Origin: Allostella sp. ATCC 35155
GTDB lineage: Bacteria; Pseudomonadota; Alphaproteobacteria; ATCC43930; Allostellaceae
Direction of reading: 5' to 3'
DNA length: 64,000 nucleotides
NCBI GenBank assembly: GCA_006738865.1
Contig: AP019701.1
Coordinates: forward strand, 4,847,974-4,911,973
In this document: positions 37,685 to 46,434 of the stretch, one piece after another
Position numbering within the stretch: position 1 is the first letter of the stretch
Layout: each line of letters opens with the position of its first letter
The notes under the pieces: model-generated
Database searches by the model: none
What the model saw: the letters and a program-made list of their open reading frames with translations, nothing else
What the model was told of the DNA's origin: nothing
Position numbers and translations under genes: made by a program

Positions 37685-38748
37685 TGACGACGACCGTCGC
37701 CGCAACGACGCCGACCTTTCTCGGACGGCGAATCTCGCCGCTGACGCAGCGGCGGCTCGCCTCGTTCCGGGCGAACCGGCGGGGCTTCTGGTCGCTCTGG
37801 ATCTTCCTCGCGCTCTTCCTCGTCTCGCTGTTCGCCGAGTTCGTCGCCAACGACCGGCCCTTCCTCGTCAAGTATGACGGAGCGCTCTACTGGCCGGTTT
37901 TCGCCGACTATCCCGAATCCACCTTCGGCGGCTTCCTGCCCCGAACCGACTACCGCGACCCGAACATCGCCGAGGAGATCCGGTCCAAGGGCTGGATGGT
38001 CTGGCCCCTGATCCCGTTCAGCTACGACACGATCAACTACGACCTGATGGTGCCCGCGCCGGCCCCGCCGTCGGCGATGAACTGGCTCGGCACGGACGAC
38101 CAGGGGCGCGACGTCGTCGCGCGCCTCATCTACGGCTTCCGCATCAGCGTGCTTTTCGGCCTGACGCTGACCATCGCCAGCTCGGTCATCGGCATCGCCG
38201 CCGGTGCGGTGCAGGGCTATTTCGGCGGGCTGGTCGACCTGCTGTTCCAGCGCTTCATCGAGGTGTGGTCCGGCCTGCCCGTCCTCTACCTGCTCATCAT
38301 CCTCGCCTCGATCGTCGAGCCCAACTTCTGGTGGCTGCTGTCGCTGATGCTGCTCTTCAGCTGGATGGCGCTGGTCGGAGTGGTGCGGGCGGAGTTCCTG
38401 CGCGCGCGCAACTTCGACTATGTGCGGGCGGCGCGCGCGCTGGGGGTGGGCGACACGGTGATCATGGTCCGCCATGTGCTGCCCAATGCGATGGTGGCGA
38501 CCCTGACCTTCATGCCGTTCATCCTCAACGGCTCGATCACGACGCTGACCAGCCTCGACTTCCTGGGGTTCGGCCTGCCGCCCGGCTCGGCCTCGCTGGG
38601 CGAACTGCTGTCGCAGGGCAAGGCGAACCTGCAGGCGCCCTGGCTGGGGCTGACCGCCTTCGCGACCTTGGCCCTGATGCTGAGCCTGCTGATCTTCGTC
38701 GGCGAGGCGGTGCGCGACGCCTTCGATCCGCGCCGGAACGCGCGCTGA
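37684..38748 (+). CDS. yejE: YejE-type peptide ABC permease
   Basis: The 354-aa inner-membrane protein has the YejE pattern: SPLTQRRLASFRANRRGFWSLWIF at the N-terminus, a long first periplasmic loop (residues ~60-135), LGTDDQGRDVVARLIYGFRIS and the EAA loop RAARALGVGDTVIMVRHVLPNAM. ATG at 37684 overlaps the yejB stop. The frame is open upstream but inside yejB. It is followed by yejF after one base. Confidence 0.92.
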   Translation: MTTTVAATTPTFLGRRISPLTQRRLASFRANRRGFWSLWIFLALFLVSLFAEFVANDRPFLVKYDGALYWPVFADYPESTFGGFLPRTDYRDPNIAEEIRSKGWMVWPLIPFSYDTINYDLMVPAPAPPSAMNWLGTDDQGRDVVARLIYGFRISVLFGLTLTIASSVIGIAAGAVQGYFGGLVDLLFQRFIEVWSGLPVLYLLIILASIVEPNFWWLLSLMLLFSWMALVGVVRAEFLRARNFDYVRAARALGVGDTVIMVRHVLPNAMVATLTFMPFILNGSITTLTSLDFLGFGLPPGSASLGELLSQGKANLQAPWLGLTAFATLALMLSLLIFVGEAVRDAFDPRRNAR

Positions 38749-38749
38749 G

Positions 38750-40375
38750 ATGGCGCTGCTCGAAGTCCGCGACCTGACCGTCACCTTCGGCGAGGGGGCG
38801 CGGGCGGTCGAGGCGGTCAAGGGCGTGTCGTTCGACCTGGAGCGCGGCGAGACGCTGGCGATCGTCGGCGAATCGGGCTCGGGCAAGTCCGTGACCGCGC
38901 TCTCCGTCCTGCAGCTCCTGCCCTATCCCCAGGCGCGCCACGGCGCCGCGAGCCGCATCCGTTTCGACGGCACCGACCTCGTGGGCGCGTCCCACGCCGT
39001 CCTCCAGAAGATCCGCGGCGGGCGCATCGCCATGGTCTTCCAGGAGCCGATGACCTCGCTCAACCCCCTGCACACCGTCGGCCGCCAGATCGGCGAGACG
39101 CTGCTGCTGCACAAGGGGCTGACCGGCGCCGCCGCCCATGCGCGGACGGTCGAGCTGCTGACGCTGGTCGGGCTCGCCGACGCGGCCGAACGGCTCGACG
39201 CCTATCCCCACCAGCTGTCCGGCGGCCAGCGCCAGCGGGTGATGATCGCCATGGCACTGGCGACCGAGCCCGACATCCTGATCGCCGACGAGCCGACGAC
39301 GGCCGTCGACGTCACCATCCAGGCCCAGCTCCTGAAGCTGCTGAAGGAGCTGCAGGCGCGGTTCGGCATGGCGATGCTGCTCATCACCCATGACCTCGGC
39401 ATCGTGCGGAACATGGCCCGCCGGGTGCTGGTGATGACCGAGGGGCAGGTCGTCGAGGAGGGGGCGATGGAGCAGGTCTTCACCGACCCGCAGCACCCCT
39501 ACACCCGCCGCCTGCTGGCGGCCGAGCCGAAAGGCGGCGCCCTGTCGGCGCCGACGGATGCCGCCGAGGTCATGCGCGGCGAGAACGTGAAGGTGTGGTT
39601 CCCGATCCGCCGCGGGGTGCTGCGGCGGACCGTCGGCCATGTGAAGGCGGTCGACGGCGTCTCGCTCGCCGTCCGCGAGGGACAGACGGTGGGCGTCGTC
39701 GGCGAGTCCGGCTCCGGCAAGACGACGCTGGGCCTGGCGCTGCTGCGCCTGCAGCGCAGCGAAGGCCGGATCGCCTTCGTCGGCCGGCCGATCGACCGGC
39801 TGGGCTGGCGGGAGTTGCGGCCGCTGCGGCGCGAAATGCAGATCGTGTTCCAGGATCCCTACGGCTCGCTCAGTCCGCGCCTGTCGATCATGGGCATCGT
39901 CGCCGAGGGACTGGGCGTCCACGGTCTCGCGCAGAGCGGCGCGGAGCGGCGGCAGATGGTCGAGGCCGCCCTGGCGGAGGTCGGGCTCGACCCCGCGACG
40001 GCCGACCGCTACCCGCACGAATTCTCCGGCGGTCAGCGCCAGCGCATCGCGATCGCACGGGCGCTGGTCCTGAAGCCGCGCTTCGTCGTGCTCGACGAGC
40101 CGACCTCGGCCCTGGACATGAGCGTCCAGGCCCAGATCGTCGACCTTCTGCGCGACCTTCAGTCGCGCCACCGGCTGGCCTACCTCTTCATCAGCCACGA
40201 CCTGAAGGTGGTAAGAGCCCTGGCCGACCAGGTCATCGTCATGCGCGACGGCAAGGTGGTGGAGGCCGGACCGTCGGCGGAGATCTTCGACCGCCCGCAG
40301 ATGGAATATACGAAGGCGCTGATGGCGGCGGCGCTCCGCCTGGAAGCGGTCGAATCGGGAGTGGTGAGGACCTGA
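38750..40375 (+). CDS. yejF: YejF-type two-domain ABC ATPase
   Basis: The 541-aa protein has two ATPase domains in tandem: Walker [10 protein letters not shown] then GESGSGKTT, signatures LSGGQRQR and FSGGQRQR, and Walker [10 protein letters not shown] and LDEPTSALD. Each domain ends in an oligopeptide-transporter C-terminal segment ([16 protein letters not shown]). It energises the YejBE pore. The ATG lies one base after the yejE stop, and the next gene starts one base after its own stop, so all are on one transcript. Confidence 0.93.
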   Translation: MALLEVRDLTVTFGEGARAVEAVKGVSFDLERGETLAIVGESGSGKSVTALSVLQLLPYPQARHGAASRIRFDGTDLVGASHAVLQKIRGGRIAMVFQEPMTSLNPLHTVGRQIGETLLLHKGLTGAAAHARTVELLTLVGLADAAERLDAYPHQLSGGQRQRVMIAMALATEPDILIADEPTTAVDVTIQAQLLKLLKELQARFGMAMLLITHDLGIVRNMARRVLVMTEGQVVEEGAMEQVFTDPQHPYTRRLLAAEPKGGALSAPTDAAEVMRGENVKVWFPIRRGVLRRTVGHVKAVDGVSLAVREGQTVGVVGESGSGKTTLGLALLRLQRSEGRIAFVGRPIDRLGWRELRPLRREMQIVFQDPYGSLSPRLSIMGIVAEGLGVHGLAQSGAERRQMVEAALAEVGLDPATADRYPHEFSGGQRQRIAIARALVLKPRFVVLDEPTSALDMSVQAQIVDLLRDLQSRHRLAYLFISHDLKVVRALADQVIVMRDGKVVEAGPSAEIFDRPQMEYTKALMAAALRLEAVESGVVRT

Positions 40376-40376
40376 G

Positions 40377-41309
40377 ATGGCATTGGTGATCGTGAGCCGC
40401 GTGCATCCTTCGAGCGACGTCTGGGCCCCGGAGATGCGCCGGCTGATGCCGGAGATCGACGTCCGCTACTGGCCGGACGTCGGCAATCCCGACGAGGTCG
40501 ACGCGGTCCTGATGTGGCAGGCGCCCGACGGGCTGTTCGATCGCCTGCCGAAGCTGAAGGCGATCTTCGCCACGGGCGCCGGCGTCGACGCCATCCTCGG
40601 CGATGCCTCCGTGCCGAAGCACCTGCCGCTGGCCCGCCTCGTCGATCCCTCGATGACGGCGGAGATGAGCGAGTACGTCACCCTCCAGGTGCTGCGCTTC
40701 CACCGGCAGGAGCCGACCTACGCCGCCCAGCAGCGCGACCGCGTCTGGAAGGTCCACCCCCAGCCGCATCCCGAGCAGCGCCGGATCGGCGTCATGGGCT
40801 TGGGCGAGCTGGGGCAGGACGCCCTCGGCAAGCTGGCGCCGTTCGGCTTCGCGCTCGGCGGCTGGAGCCGCACGCCCAAGGCGCTGGAGGGGGTCGAGAC
40901 CTTCTCGGGCAGCGACGGCTTCGCCCGTTTCCTTGCCCGCACCGACATCCTGGTCAACCTGCTGCCGCTGACCGCGGAGACCGAGAACATCATCGACGCC
41001 CGGCTGCTCGGCCAGCTCCCCGAGGGGGCCTTCCTCGTGAACTGCGCCCGCGGCCGGCATGTCGTCGATGACGACCTCCTGGCCGCGCTCGATTCCGGCC
41101 GTCTCGCCGGCGCGGCGCTCGACGTCTTCCGCGAGGAGCCGCTGCCGGCCGATCACCGCTTCTGGTCGCATCCCCGGGTGATCCTGACACCGCACGCGGC
41201 CGCGCTGACCAATCCGCTGACGGCGACGCCGCAGATCGTCGAGAACCTGCGCCGTGTCCAGGCGGGCCAGCCGCTCGTCAACCTGGTCGACCGCAGCCGC
41301 GGCTACTGA
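40377..41309 (+). CDS. ghrA: D-2-hydroxyacid dehydrogenase (glyoxylate/hydroxypyruvate reductase A-like)
   Basis: The 310-aa protein has the D-hydroxyacid dehydrogenase NAD domain (IGVMGLGELGQDALGKLAPFGFALGGWSR), the catalytic arginine in LVNCARGRHVV, the acidic residue in DVFREEPLP and the histidine in VILTPHAAA. Length and motifs fit GhrA, which reduces glyoxylate or hydroxypyruvate. It starts one base after the yejF stop, so it is co-transcribed with a peptide importer. Why is not clear. Confidence 0.85.
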   Translation: MALVIVSRVHPSSDVWAPEMRRLMPEIDVRYWPDVGNPDEVDAVLMWQAPDGLFDRLPKLKAIFATGAGVDAILGDASVPKHLPLARLVDPSMTAEMSEYVTLQVLRFHRQEPTYAAQQRDRVWKVHPQPHPEQRRIGVMGLGELGQDALGKLAPFGFALGGWSRTPKALEGVETFSGSDGFARFLARTDILVNLLPLTAETENIIDARLLGQLPEGAFLVNCARGRHVVDDDLLAALDSGRLAGAALDVFREEPLPADHRFWSHPRVILTPHAAALTNPLTATPQIVENLRRVQAGQPLVNLVDRSRGY

Positions 41310-41356
41310 TCGCAGTCGGCTGGCACGGCAGGCGGGCGCGGTCCATATAGGCAGCC

Positions 41357-41971
41357 ATGAGCCCTCCCGCCCGTCGTGCCCTCATTATTCTCGTCGTCGG
41401 TTTCGTCACGCTGGCCGCGACACTCGGAGCCCTCTGGTACCTGCGCCCCGGCCCGGTCGGCCGGCTCGTCGAGCAGGCGGGGCCGCAGATCGGCGGCGAG
41501 TTCCAGCTCGTCGACCATCAGGGCCGGCGCGTGACCGCCGCCAGCTATGCCGGGCGGCACATGCTGGTGTTCTTCGGTTTCACCCATTGCCCCGACGTCT
41601 GCCCCCTGGCGCTGGGGGAGGTTTCGGTGGCGCTCGACGCGCTGGGACCGGAAGCCGCCGCGAAGGTGCAGCCGCTCTTCGTCTCGGTCGACCCGGAGCG
41701 CGATACACCGGCCATCCTCAAGGACTATGTCGCGGCCTTCGACGACCGCATCACCGGTCTGACCGGCACGCCCGAGGAGATTGCCGCAGCCGCCCGCGCC
41801 TACCGCGTCTACTACAAGAAGGTGCCGGTCGAGGGAGCGCTGGGCTACACCATGGACCACAGCGCCTTCGTCTACCTGATGGGCCCGGACGGCCGGCTCG
41901 AAGCCTTCTTCACCCACGAGACCAAGGGTGAAGCGATGGCCAAGAAGATCCGGGGCTTCCTCGCCTCCTAA
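41357..41971 (+). CDS. SCO1/SenC copper chaperone for cytochrome oxidase
   Basis: The 204-aa protein has an N-terminal membrane anchor (residues ~8-28) and a periplasmic thioredoxin-like SCO domain. C78-x3-C82 (HCPDVC) and H168 (MDHSAF) form the copper site. It helps assemble the Cu(A) centre of cytochrome c oxidase. No oxidase genes are adjacent. A TATAGG sequence 5 bases before the ATG suggests a very short or absent leader. It overlaps comF tail to tail by 4 bases. Confidence 0.92.
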   Translation: MSPPARRALIILVVGFVTLAATLGALWYLRPGPVGRLVEQAGPQIGGEFQLVDHQGRRVTAASYAGRHMLVFFGFTHCPDVCPLALGEVSVALDALGPEAAAKVQPLFVSVDPERDTPAILKDYVAAFDDRITGLTGTPEEIAAAARAYRVYYKKVPVEGALGYTMDHSAFVYLMGPDGRLEAFFTHETKGEAMAKKIRGFLAS

Positions 41972-42747
41972 TCCTCCCGCACCACCCGGGCCAGCGTCAG
42001 CACGTCGACGGTCTTGGCACCGCCGGCACGCAGCGCCCGGATGCAGGCCTCGACCGTGGCGCCGGTCGTCAGCACGTCGTCGACGAGCAGGATGCGGCGG
42101 CCGGCGATACGGTCCGCCCGGCGTGGATGGACGGCGAATGCGCCCGCGACGTTGCGGAAGCGGCCGAGGCGGCGCATCTGCCCCTGGGAGGGCGTACGCC
42201 GGCGGCGGATCAGCGCGTCCGGAACGACGGCACGGTGTCCGATCCGCCCGATCGCAAGCGCGAGCAGCGCCGCCTGATTGTAGCGGCGGCGGACGAGGCG
42301 GGTCCAATGCAGCGGCACGGGAACGATCACCTCCGCCTCCGCCAGCAGCGGGCCAGCGGCACGGGCCATCCAGGCCGCAAAGGCCGGCGCGGCATGGGTC
42401 CGGTCGGCATGCTTGAAGCCCAGGATCAGCCCGCGGCTGGCGTCGTCGTAGCGCAGCGCGGCACGGGCGCGCTCGAAGGGCGGCGGACGGCGGGCACATT
42501 CGCCGCAGACGGCGCCGTCGCCGGGATCGAAGGCGAACGGGGTGCCGCACTGGCGACAGCAGGGCGGGCCGATGAAAGCGAGCGTCGACCAGCAGGCCGG
42601 GCAGAGGGCACCGTCCGCCGACACGATCTCGCCGCAGGCGAGGCAGCGCGGCGGCAGCAGCACGTCGATGACGCGGCGGCCGGCGGAATGCGCCGCCCGC
42701 ACCATCCGCCGTCCCAGACCCGTCGCTGACCGTGGCGTCTGCACCAT
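41968..42747 (-). CDS. comF: ComF-family phosphoribosyltransferase-like protein
   Basis: The 259-aa protein has an N-terminal double zinc-finger-like region (C35/C38/C49/C52 and C63-C67/C81/C84) and a C-terminal phosphoribosyltransferase domain with the PRPP loop LLVDDVLTTGAT at about residues 220-231. ComF proteins act in DNA uptake in competent bacteria; the role elsewhere is unclear. The ATG at 42747 has no Shine-Dalgarno and lies about 10 bases from a strong -10 (TAATAT). It is divergent from the methyltransferase gene with 20 bases between starts. Confidence 0.9.
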   Translation of the reverse strand: MVQTPRSATGLGRRMVRAAHSAGRRVIDVLLPPRCLACGEIVSADGALCPACWSTLAFIGPPCCRQCGTPFAFDPGDGAVCGECARRPPPFERARAALRYDDASRGLILGFKHADRTHAAPAFAAWMARAAGPLLAEAEVIVPVPLHWTRLVRRRYNQAALLALAIGRIGHRAVVPDALIRRRRTPSQGQMRRLGRFRNVAGAFAVHPRRADRIAGRRILLVDDVLTTGATVEACIRALRAGGAKTVDVLTLARVVRED

Positions 42748-42756
42748 GCGGCCGCC

Positions 42757-42785
42757 ATATTAGGCGCATGGCGTCCTCGACCCAA
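42757..42785 (-). promoter_or_regulatory. candidate promoter of comF, predicting a leaderless mRNA
   Basis: TTGGGT (42785-42780) and TAATAT (42762-42757) are 17 bases apart on the minus strand. Transcription would begin about 42750, within a few bases of the comF ATG. The promoter lies across the start of the divergent gene. Confidence 0.45.
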
Positions 42786-43688
42786 TCCATGCCGGCGACC
42801 CTGCCACCGGGCGCAAGCGTCTTCGACCGTACGGCCGTGCGTCGCCATCGCGATCGCGCCGCCGACCACTTCGACCGGCACGATTTCCTGTTCGCCGAGA
42901 TCGCCGCACGCCTTGCCGACCGGCTGGGCGACCTGCGTCGGATGTTCGATCGCATCCTCGACCTCGGCGCCCGCGGCGGCGTCATGGCCCGCGCGCTGGC
43001 CGGCCGCGGCGGCAATCCGTTCATCGTCCATGCCGACCTGTCCGAGCGCCAGGTTCGCGGCCTGCCGCGGGCGGTCGTGGCCGACATCGAGGCGCTGCCC
43101 TTCGCCGGCGGCTTCGACCTGGCGCTGAGCTGCCTCGACCTCCACTGGGTCAACGACCTGCCGGGCGCACTGGTCCAGGTGCGGCGGGCGCTGCGCCCCG
43201 ACGGGCTGTTCCTCGGGGCCTTCCTCGGCGGCGACACGCTGACGGAGCTGCGCGAGGCCTGGCTCGCCGCCGAGATCGAGATCGAGGGCGGCGCCGGCCC
43301 GCGCGTCTCCCCCTTCGCGGACGGCCGCGACGCGGGAGCGCTGCTGCAGCGGGCCGGCTTCGCCCTGCCGGTCGTCGACACCGACCGCATCACCGTCACC
43401 TATGGCGACCCGATCCGGCTGATGCACGACTTGCGCGGCATGGGCGAGACCAATGCGGTCGTGCTGCGCCGACGCGGCGGCACCCGGCGCGGCACCCTGC
43501 TGCGCGCAGCCGAACTCTATGCCGAGCGCTTCGCCGACGGCGAGGGACGCATCCGTGCCACCTTCGAGGTGATCACGATGACGGGCTGGGCCCCCCATGC
43601 CGTCCAGCAGCGCCCGCTGAAGCCGGGCAGCGCCGCCATGCGCCTGGCCGACGCGCTCGCCGCCGACACCCCGCGCGGTGCCGGCTGA
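42768..43688 (+). CDS. class I SAM-dependent methyltransferase (BioC/NDUFAF5-like)
   Basis: The 306-aa protein has a methyltransferase core (FDRILDLGARGGVMARAL, ADIEALPFAGGFDLALSCLDLHWVNDLPGALVQVRRALRPDGLFLGAFLGGDTLTELR). The sequence resembles BioC and the mitochondrial complex I assembly factor NDUFAF5, both common in alphaproteobacteria. The target is undetermined. ATG at 42768 is preferred over an upstream ATG at 42732 that would overlap comF. No Shine-Dalgarno is present. It ends 2 bases before the convergent ABC-F gene. Confidence 0.85.
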   Translation: MASSTQSMPATLPPGASVFDRTAVRRHRDRAADHFDRHDFLFAEIAARLADRLGDLRRMFDRILDLGARGGVMARALAGRGGNPFIVHADLSERQVRGLPRAVVADIEALPFAGGFDLALSCLDLHWVNDLPGALVQVRRALRPDGLFLGAFLGGDTLTELREAWLAAEIEIEGGAGPRVSPFADGRDAGALLQRAGFALPVVDTDRITVTYGDPIRLMHDLRGMGETNAVVLRRRGGTRRGTLLRAAELYAERFADGEGRIRATFEVITMTGWAPHAVQQRPLKPGSAAMRLADALAADTPRGAG

Positions 43689-43690
43689 AC

Positions 43691-45190
43691 TCAGCCGTCG
43701 TCCGAGGGCGGTTCGTCCAGTTCCACCAGCCGACCCCGCTCGATCCGCAGCCAGCGGCTGCCGATCGCGGCGACGAAGCTGCGATCGTGGGAGACGACGA
43801 GGGCCGTCGCCCCCTGGGCCAGGATCTCCGTCTCGAGCTGCTCGCGCCCCGGTATGTCGAGATGGTTCGTAGGCTCGTCCAGCACGAAGAAGTTCGGTTC
43901 CGCCAGCCGCAGCGCCAGCAGCCCGAGCCGTGCCCGCTGGCCGGGCGACAGCCGCCCGACCGGCTGACGCTGGCGATCGACCGGGAAGCCGGCACCGGCC
44001 AGCAGGCTGGTGATCCGCTGGTCGCCGAGCCGGGAGGTCGCGGCCAGCAGGTCGTGCGGTGAACCGCCGCCGTCGAGCTGCGACATCTGCTGATCGAGAT
44101 ACCCGAGCACGACCGACGGCTGGACGCGCAAACCCGCGGCGGCCTCTCCGCCGGCCGCGCGACGAACCAGCGCCACGAACTGCGACTTCCCGGCACCGTT
44201 GGGGCCGAGCAGCACCGCCCGGTCGCCCTGGCGCAGCTCCAGCTTGCCGGTGCGGAAGAGCGCACGCCCGTCGGGAGCGCGGACCGTCACATCGTCGGCC
44301 GCCAGCAGCACCCTGGCATGGGTATCCCGGCTGGCGAGCCGGATGTCCGCCGCCCGCAGCCGCTCGGGCGGGCGCAGGCTCCGCTCCAGCGCGTCGGCCC
44401 GCGCTGCCATCTGCATCGACTTCTTCTGGGCCGCATCGCTGCGGCTGTTGATGCCGACATTGCGTAGCTCCCCGGCGCTGCGCCGCAGGCGGGCCACCTC
44501 CCGCGCGTCCCGATCGAGGCGGGCCGCGGCCGCCGCATCGTCATCGGCCAACAGGCGCCGCGCCGTGCCGTAGGGATGGGCATAGAGCCGCGAATCCTCC
44601 GGCCGCAGGAAGAGCGTGCGGTTCGTCACCCGGTCGAGGAAGCGGCGGTCGTGGCTGGCGACGACCATCGGCACGCCGCGCAGCGGACTGGTGAGCCAGT
44701 CTTCGAGCAGGCGGATCTTCGCCAGGTCGAGATGGTTGGTCGGCTCGTCGAGCAGCAGCAGCTCGGGGTCGGCGATCCAGGCGCGCGCGAGGAGCGCGAA
44801 GCGCTGCCAGCCGCCGCTGAGGGTGCGTACCGGCTGCGTGCGCAGTTCGGCCGGAGTCGCGAACTCGTCGAGCACGAGGTCGACCCGCCATGCCGTCGCA
44901 GCCCGCTCGGGGGCCGGTATGGCACGACGCACGGCCTCCTCGAGCGAGAGGTCGAGCAGGGAAGACGGCATGTCCTGCTCGACCAGGGCGACGCGCAGGC
45001 CGCGCGATCGCACGATCTGGCCCGCGGTGGGTTCGCCGGCGCCGGCCATGCAGCGCAGCAGGGTGGACTTGCCCCCGCCATTGCCTGCGACGAGGCCGAC
45101 CCGGTCGCCGCCGGCGATCACGAGGTCGAGGTTGCGGAAGAGCGGGGTGGCGCCGGCGATGGTGACGGCGCGCAGGCTGATCTGGCCCAT
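43691..45190 (-). CDS. ABC-F family ATPase
   Basis: The 499-aa soluble protein has two ABC domains and no membrane segments. Walker A1 GNGGGKST is at residues 36-43, with LSGGWQRFALLARAW and LLLLDEPTNHLD. The second set is GPNGAGKSQ, LSPGQRARLGLLAL and VLDEPTNHLD. The linker is basic (RSAGELRNVGINSRSDAAQKKSMQMAARADALE), as in ribosome-acting ABC-F proteins. Some relatives give antibiotic resistance by ribosome protection; others are housekeeping. ATG at 45190 follows another ATG six bases upstream that could also be used. The gene has its own promoter, a 26-codon leader ORF and a structured leader, suggesting induced expression. Confidence 0.9.
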   Translation of the reverse strand: MGQISLRAVTIAGATPLFRNLDLVIAGGDRVGLVAGNGGGKSTLLRCMAGAGEPTAGQIVRSRGLRVALVEQDMPSSLLDLSLEEAVRRAIPAPERAATAWRVDLVLDEFATPAELRTQPVRTLSGGWQRFALLARAWIADPELLLLDEPTNHLDLAKIRLLEDWLTSPLRGVPMVVASHDRRFLDRVTNRTLFLRPEDSRLYAHPYGTARRLLADDDAAAAARLDRDAREVARLRRSAGELRNVGINSRSDAAQKKSMQMAARADALERSLRPPERLRAADIRLASRDTHARVLLAADDVTVRAPDGRALFRTGKLELRQGDRAVLLGPNGAGKSQFVALVRRAAGGEAAAGLRVQPSVVLGYLDQQMSQLDGGGSPHDLLAATSRLGDQRITSLLAGAGFPVDRQRQPVGRLSPGQRARLGLLALRLAEPNFFVLDEPTNHLDIPGREQLETEILAQGATALVVSHDRSFVAAIGSRWLRIERGRLVELDEPPSDDG

Positions 45191-45196
45191 GGGCAT

Positions 45197-45278
45197 CTCG
45201 CGAAGCGGGACCGCGGCGCAGGGCGGCGGTCCGGTTTCAGGTCGTGTCGAGACGCGGAGCGGCCCTGCAATTCGCGAG
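45197..45278 (-). promoter_or_regulatory. leader RNA structure occluding the ABC-F start
   Basis: TTCGCGAG (45271-45278 on plus) and CTCGCGAA (45197-45204) are perfect 8-base complements; the second abuts the upstream ATG at 45196. Within the loop, GGACCGC (45208-45214) and GCGGTCC (45226-45232) form a 7-bp hairpin. When folded, this would bury the ABC-F ribosome-binding region. The GC-rich background makes some such pairing expected by chance. Confidence 0.4.
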
Positions 45279-45327
45279 GGCACTGGCAGCGCGGGCGCGC
45301 CGCCGGGGGCAGACCGATGTCGATTGG

Positions 45328-45383
45328 CGCTGCGGAAGCGCCGCTTCAGCCTCGGGCCAGCCCCGCAACGGAACGCTGCGGGG
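45328..45383 (-). promoter_or_regulatory. alternative pairings in the ABC-F leader
   Basis: CCCCGCAACG (45361-45370) pairs with CGCTGCGGGG (45374-45383), a 10-bp stem with one wobble and a 3-base loop inside the leader ORF. The same arm can instead pair with a second CGCTGCGG copy at 45328-45335, just past the leader stop. GAAGC/GCTTC (45335-45339 and 45343-45347) forms a further stem across the stop codon. This is the layout of an attenuator whose choice depends on ribosome position. Confidence 0.4.
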
Positions 45384-45426
45384 CCCGGACAGGCTGTCGG
45401 GACTGGCGCTGGATGTAGCGGATCAT
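45346..45426 (-). CDS. 26-aa leader peptide upstream of the ABC-F gene
   Basis: ATG at 45426 is preceded by GGGAGGG at 4 bases, one of the strongest ribosome-binding sites in the window. The peptide starts MIRYIQRQSRQPVRAPQR and ends after 26 residues; six of its residues are arginine. The ORF is followed by 155 untranslated bases before the ABC-F start. It has no recognised domain. A regulatory role is inferred from position, strong initiation site and the overlapping RNA stems. Confidence 0.5.
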   Translation of the reverse strand: MIRYIQRQSRQPVRAPQRSVAGLARG

Positions 45427-45462
45427 GCAGCCCTCCCTTCGGCCTGCGGTTGAGACGGGCAT

Positions 45463-45491
45463 CGATTATCCGGCTTCGGCCGTGGATGCAA
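45463..45491 (-). promoter_or_regulatory. candidate promoter of the leader ORF/ABC-F unit
   Basis: TTGCAT (45491-45486) and TAATCG (45468-45463) are 17 bases apart on the minus strand, just after the stop of the GNAT-Nudix gene. Transcription would begin about 30 bases before the leader ATG. Confidence 0.45.
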
Positions 45492-45498
45492 GCGCGAC

Positions 45499-46434
45499 CT
45501 ACAGCAGATCGCGCAGCATCGCGACCAGCGGCTCGTCGGCGGGCGGCATGGGATAGTCGCGAAGCTGGTTGGGGCGGACCCAGGCGAGCCGCTGCCCCTC
45601 CATCGCGGTCGGCGTGCCGCGCCAGTTGCGACAGGCGAAGAGCGGCATCAGGAGATGGAACGTCTCGTAGCGGTGCGAGGCGAAGGTGAGCGGCGCGAGG
45701 CAGCGCTCGGCGGTGTCGATGCCGAGTTCCTCGGCCAGCTCGCGGACCAGCGCTGCCTCCGGCGTCTCGTCCGCATGGACCTTGCCGCCCGGGAACTCCC
45801 ACAGGCCGGCCATCGCCTTGCCGGGCGGGCGCTGGGCGAGCAGGACGCGGCCGTCGGCGTCGATCAGGGCGACCGCCGCCACCAGTAGCGTCGGCAGCGG
45901 CTGCGGCCGTGCGATCTCCAGCCGGATGGTCTCGACCGGAACGCCGCGCAGACGCCCCTGGACGCGCCCGGCCTCCCGCAGTCCCGCCTTCTCCAGCACG
46001 CGTCGGGACGCGACGTTGTCCGGGTGGATCTCGGCGAAGACGAGCTGCGCCTCGGGAAAGCCGAAGGCATGGCGGATGGCGGCGCGCACCGCCTCGGTCG
46101 CGTAGCCCGCCCCCCAATAGGGCCGGCCCAGCCAATAGCCGACCTCGACCTCGCCCGGCCGGTCCGCCTGCTCGAGCCCGATATTGCCGAGGAACGTGCC
46201 GTCGTCGCGGCGGGTGACGGCGAAGACCTCCGCATGCCCGTCGGCGCGGTCGGCGGCGACCTGGGCGATGAAGGCCTCGGCCGCGCCGTCGGGATAGGGG
46301 TGCGGGATGCGCTGGGTGTAGCGCGCCACCTCCCACTCCCCGGCCAGCGCCGCGACCGCCGGGGCGTCGGCGGGCGCGAGCGGGCGGAGGACGAGACGGG
46401 CGGTGGTCAGGACCTCAGCTGCGATAGCTGCCAT
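45499..46434 (-). CDS. GNAT acetyltransferase-Nudix (MutT-like) fusion
   Basis: The 311-aa protein joins an N-terminal GNAT acetyltransferase (residues ~8-175, with [23 protein letters not shown] as the acetyl-CoA loop) to a C-terminal Nudix hydrolase. The Nudix box G217-x5-E223-x7-R231-E-x2-E-E236-x-G is complete. The Nudix half resembles MutT, which removes 8-oxo-dGTP and protects against mutation. The GNAT half resembles ribosomal-protein acetyltransferases (RimJ-like). Its ATG lies inside the end of argJ (20-base overlap), so it is co-translated with argJ. Confidence 0.9.
   Translation of the reverse strand: MAAIAAEVLTTARLVLRPLAPADAPAVAALAGEWEVARYTQRIPHPYPDGAAEAFIAQVAADRADGHAEVFAVTRRDDGTFLGNIGLEQADRPGEVEVGYWLGRPYWGAGYATEAVRAAIRHAFGFPEAQLVFAEIHPDNVASRRVLEKAGLREAGRVQGRLRGVPVETIRLEIARPQPLPTLLVAAVALIDADGRVLLAQRPPGKAMAGLWEFPGGKVHADETPEAALVRELAEELGIDTAERCLAPLTFASHRYETFHLLMPLFACRNWRGTPTAMEGQRLAWVRPNQLRDYPMPPADEPLVAMLRDLL

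Noticed and set aside
41310-41356. A sigma54-like TGGCAC element upstream of the SCO1 gene
   Set aside because: The -24-like half is present but no TTGC -12 follows at the right spacing.
46415-46434. Frameshift or annotation error between argJ and the GNAT-Nudix gene
   Set aside because: The 20-base overlap is a normal coupled arrangement. Both proteins have intact conserved ends.
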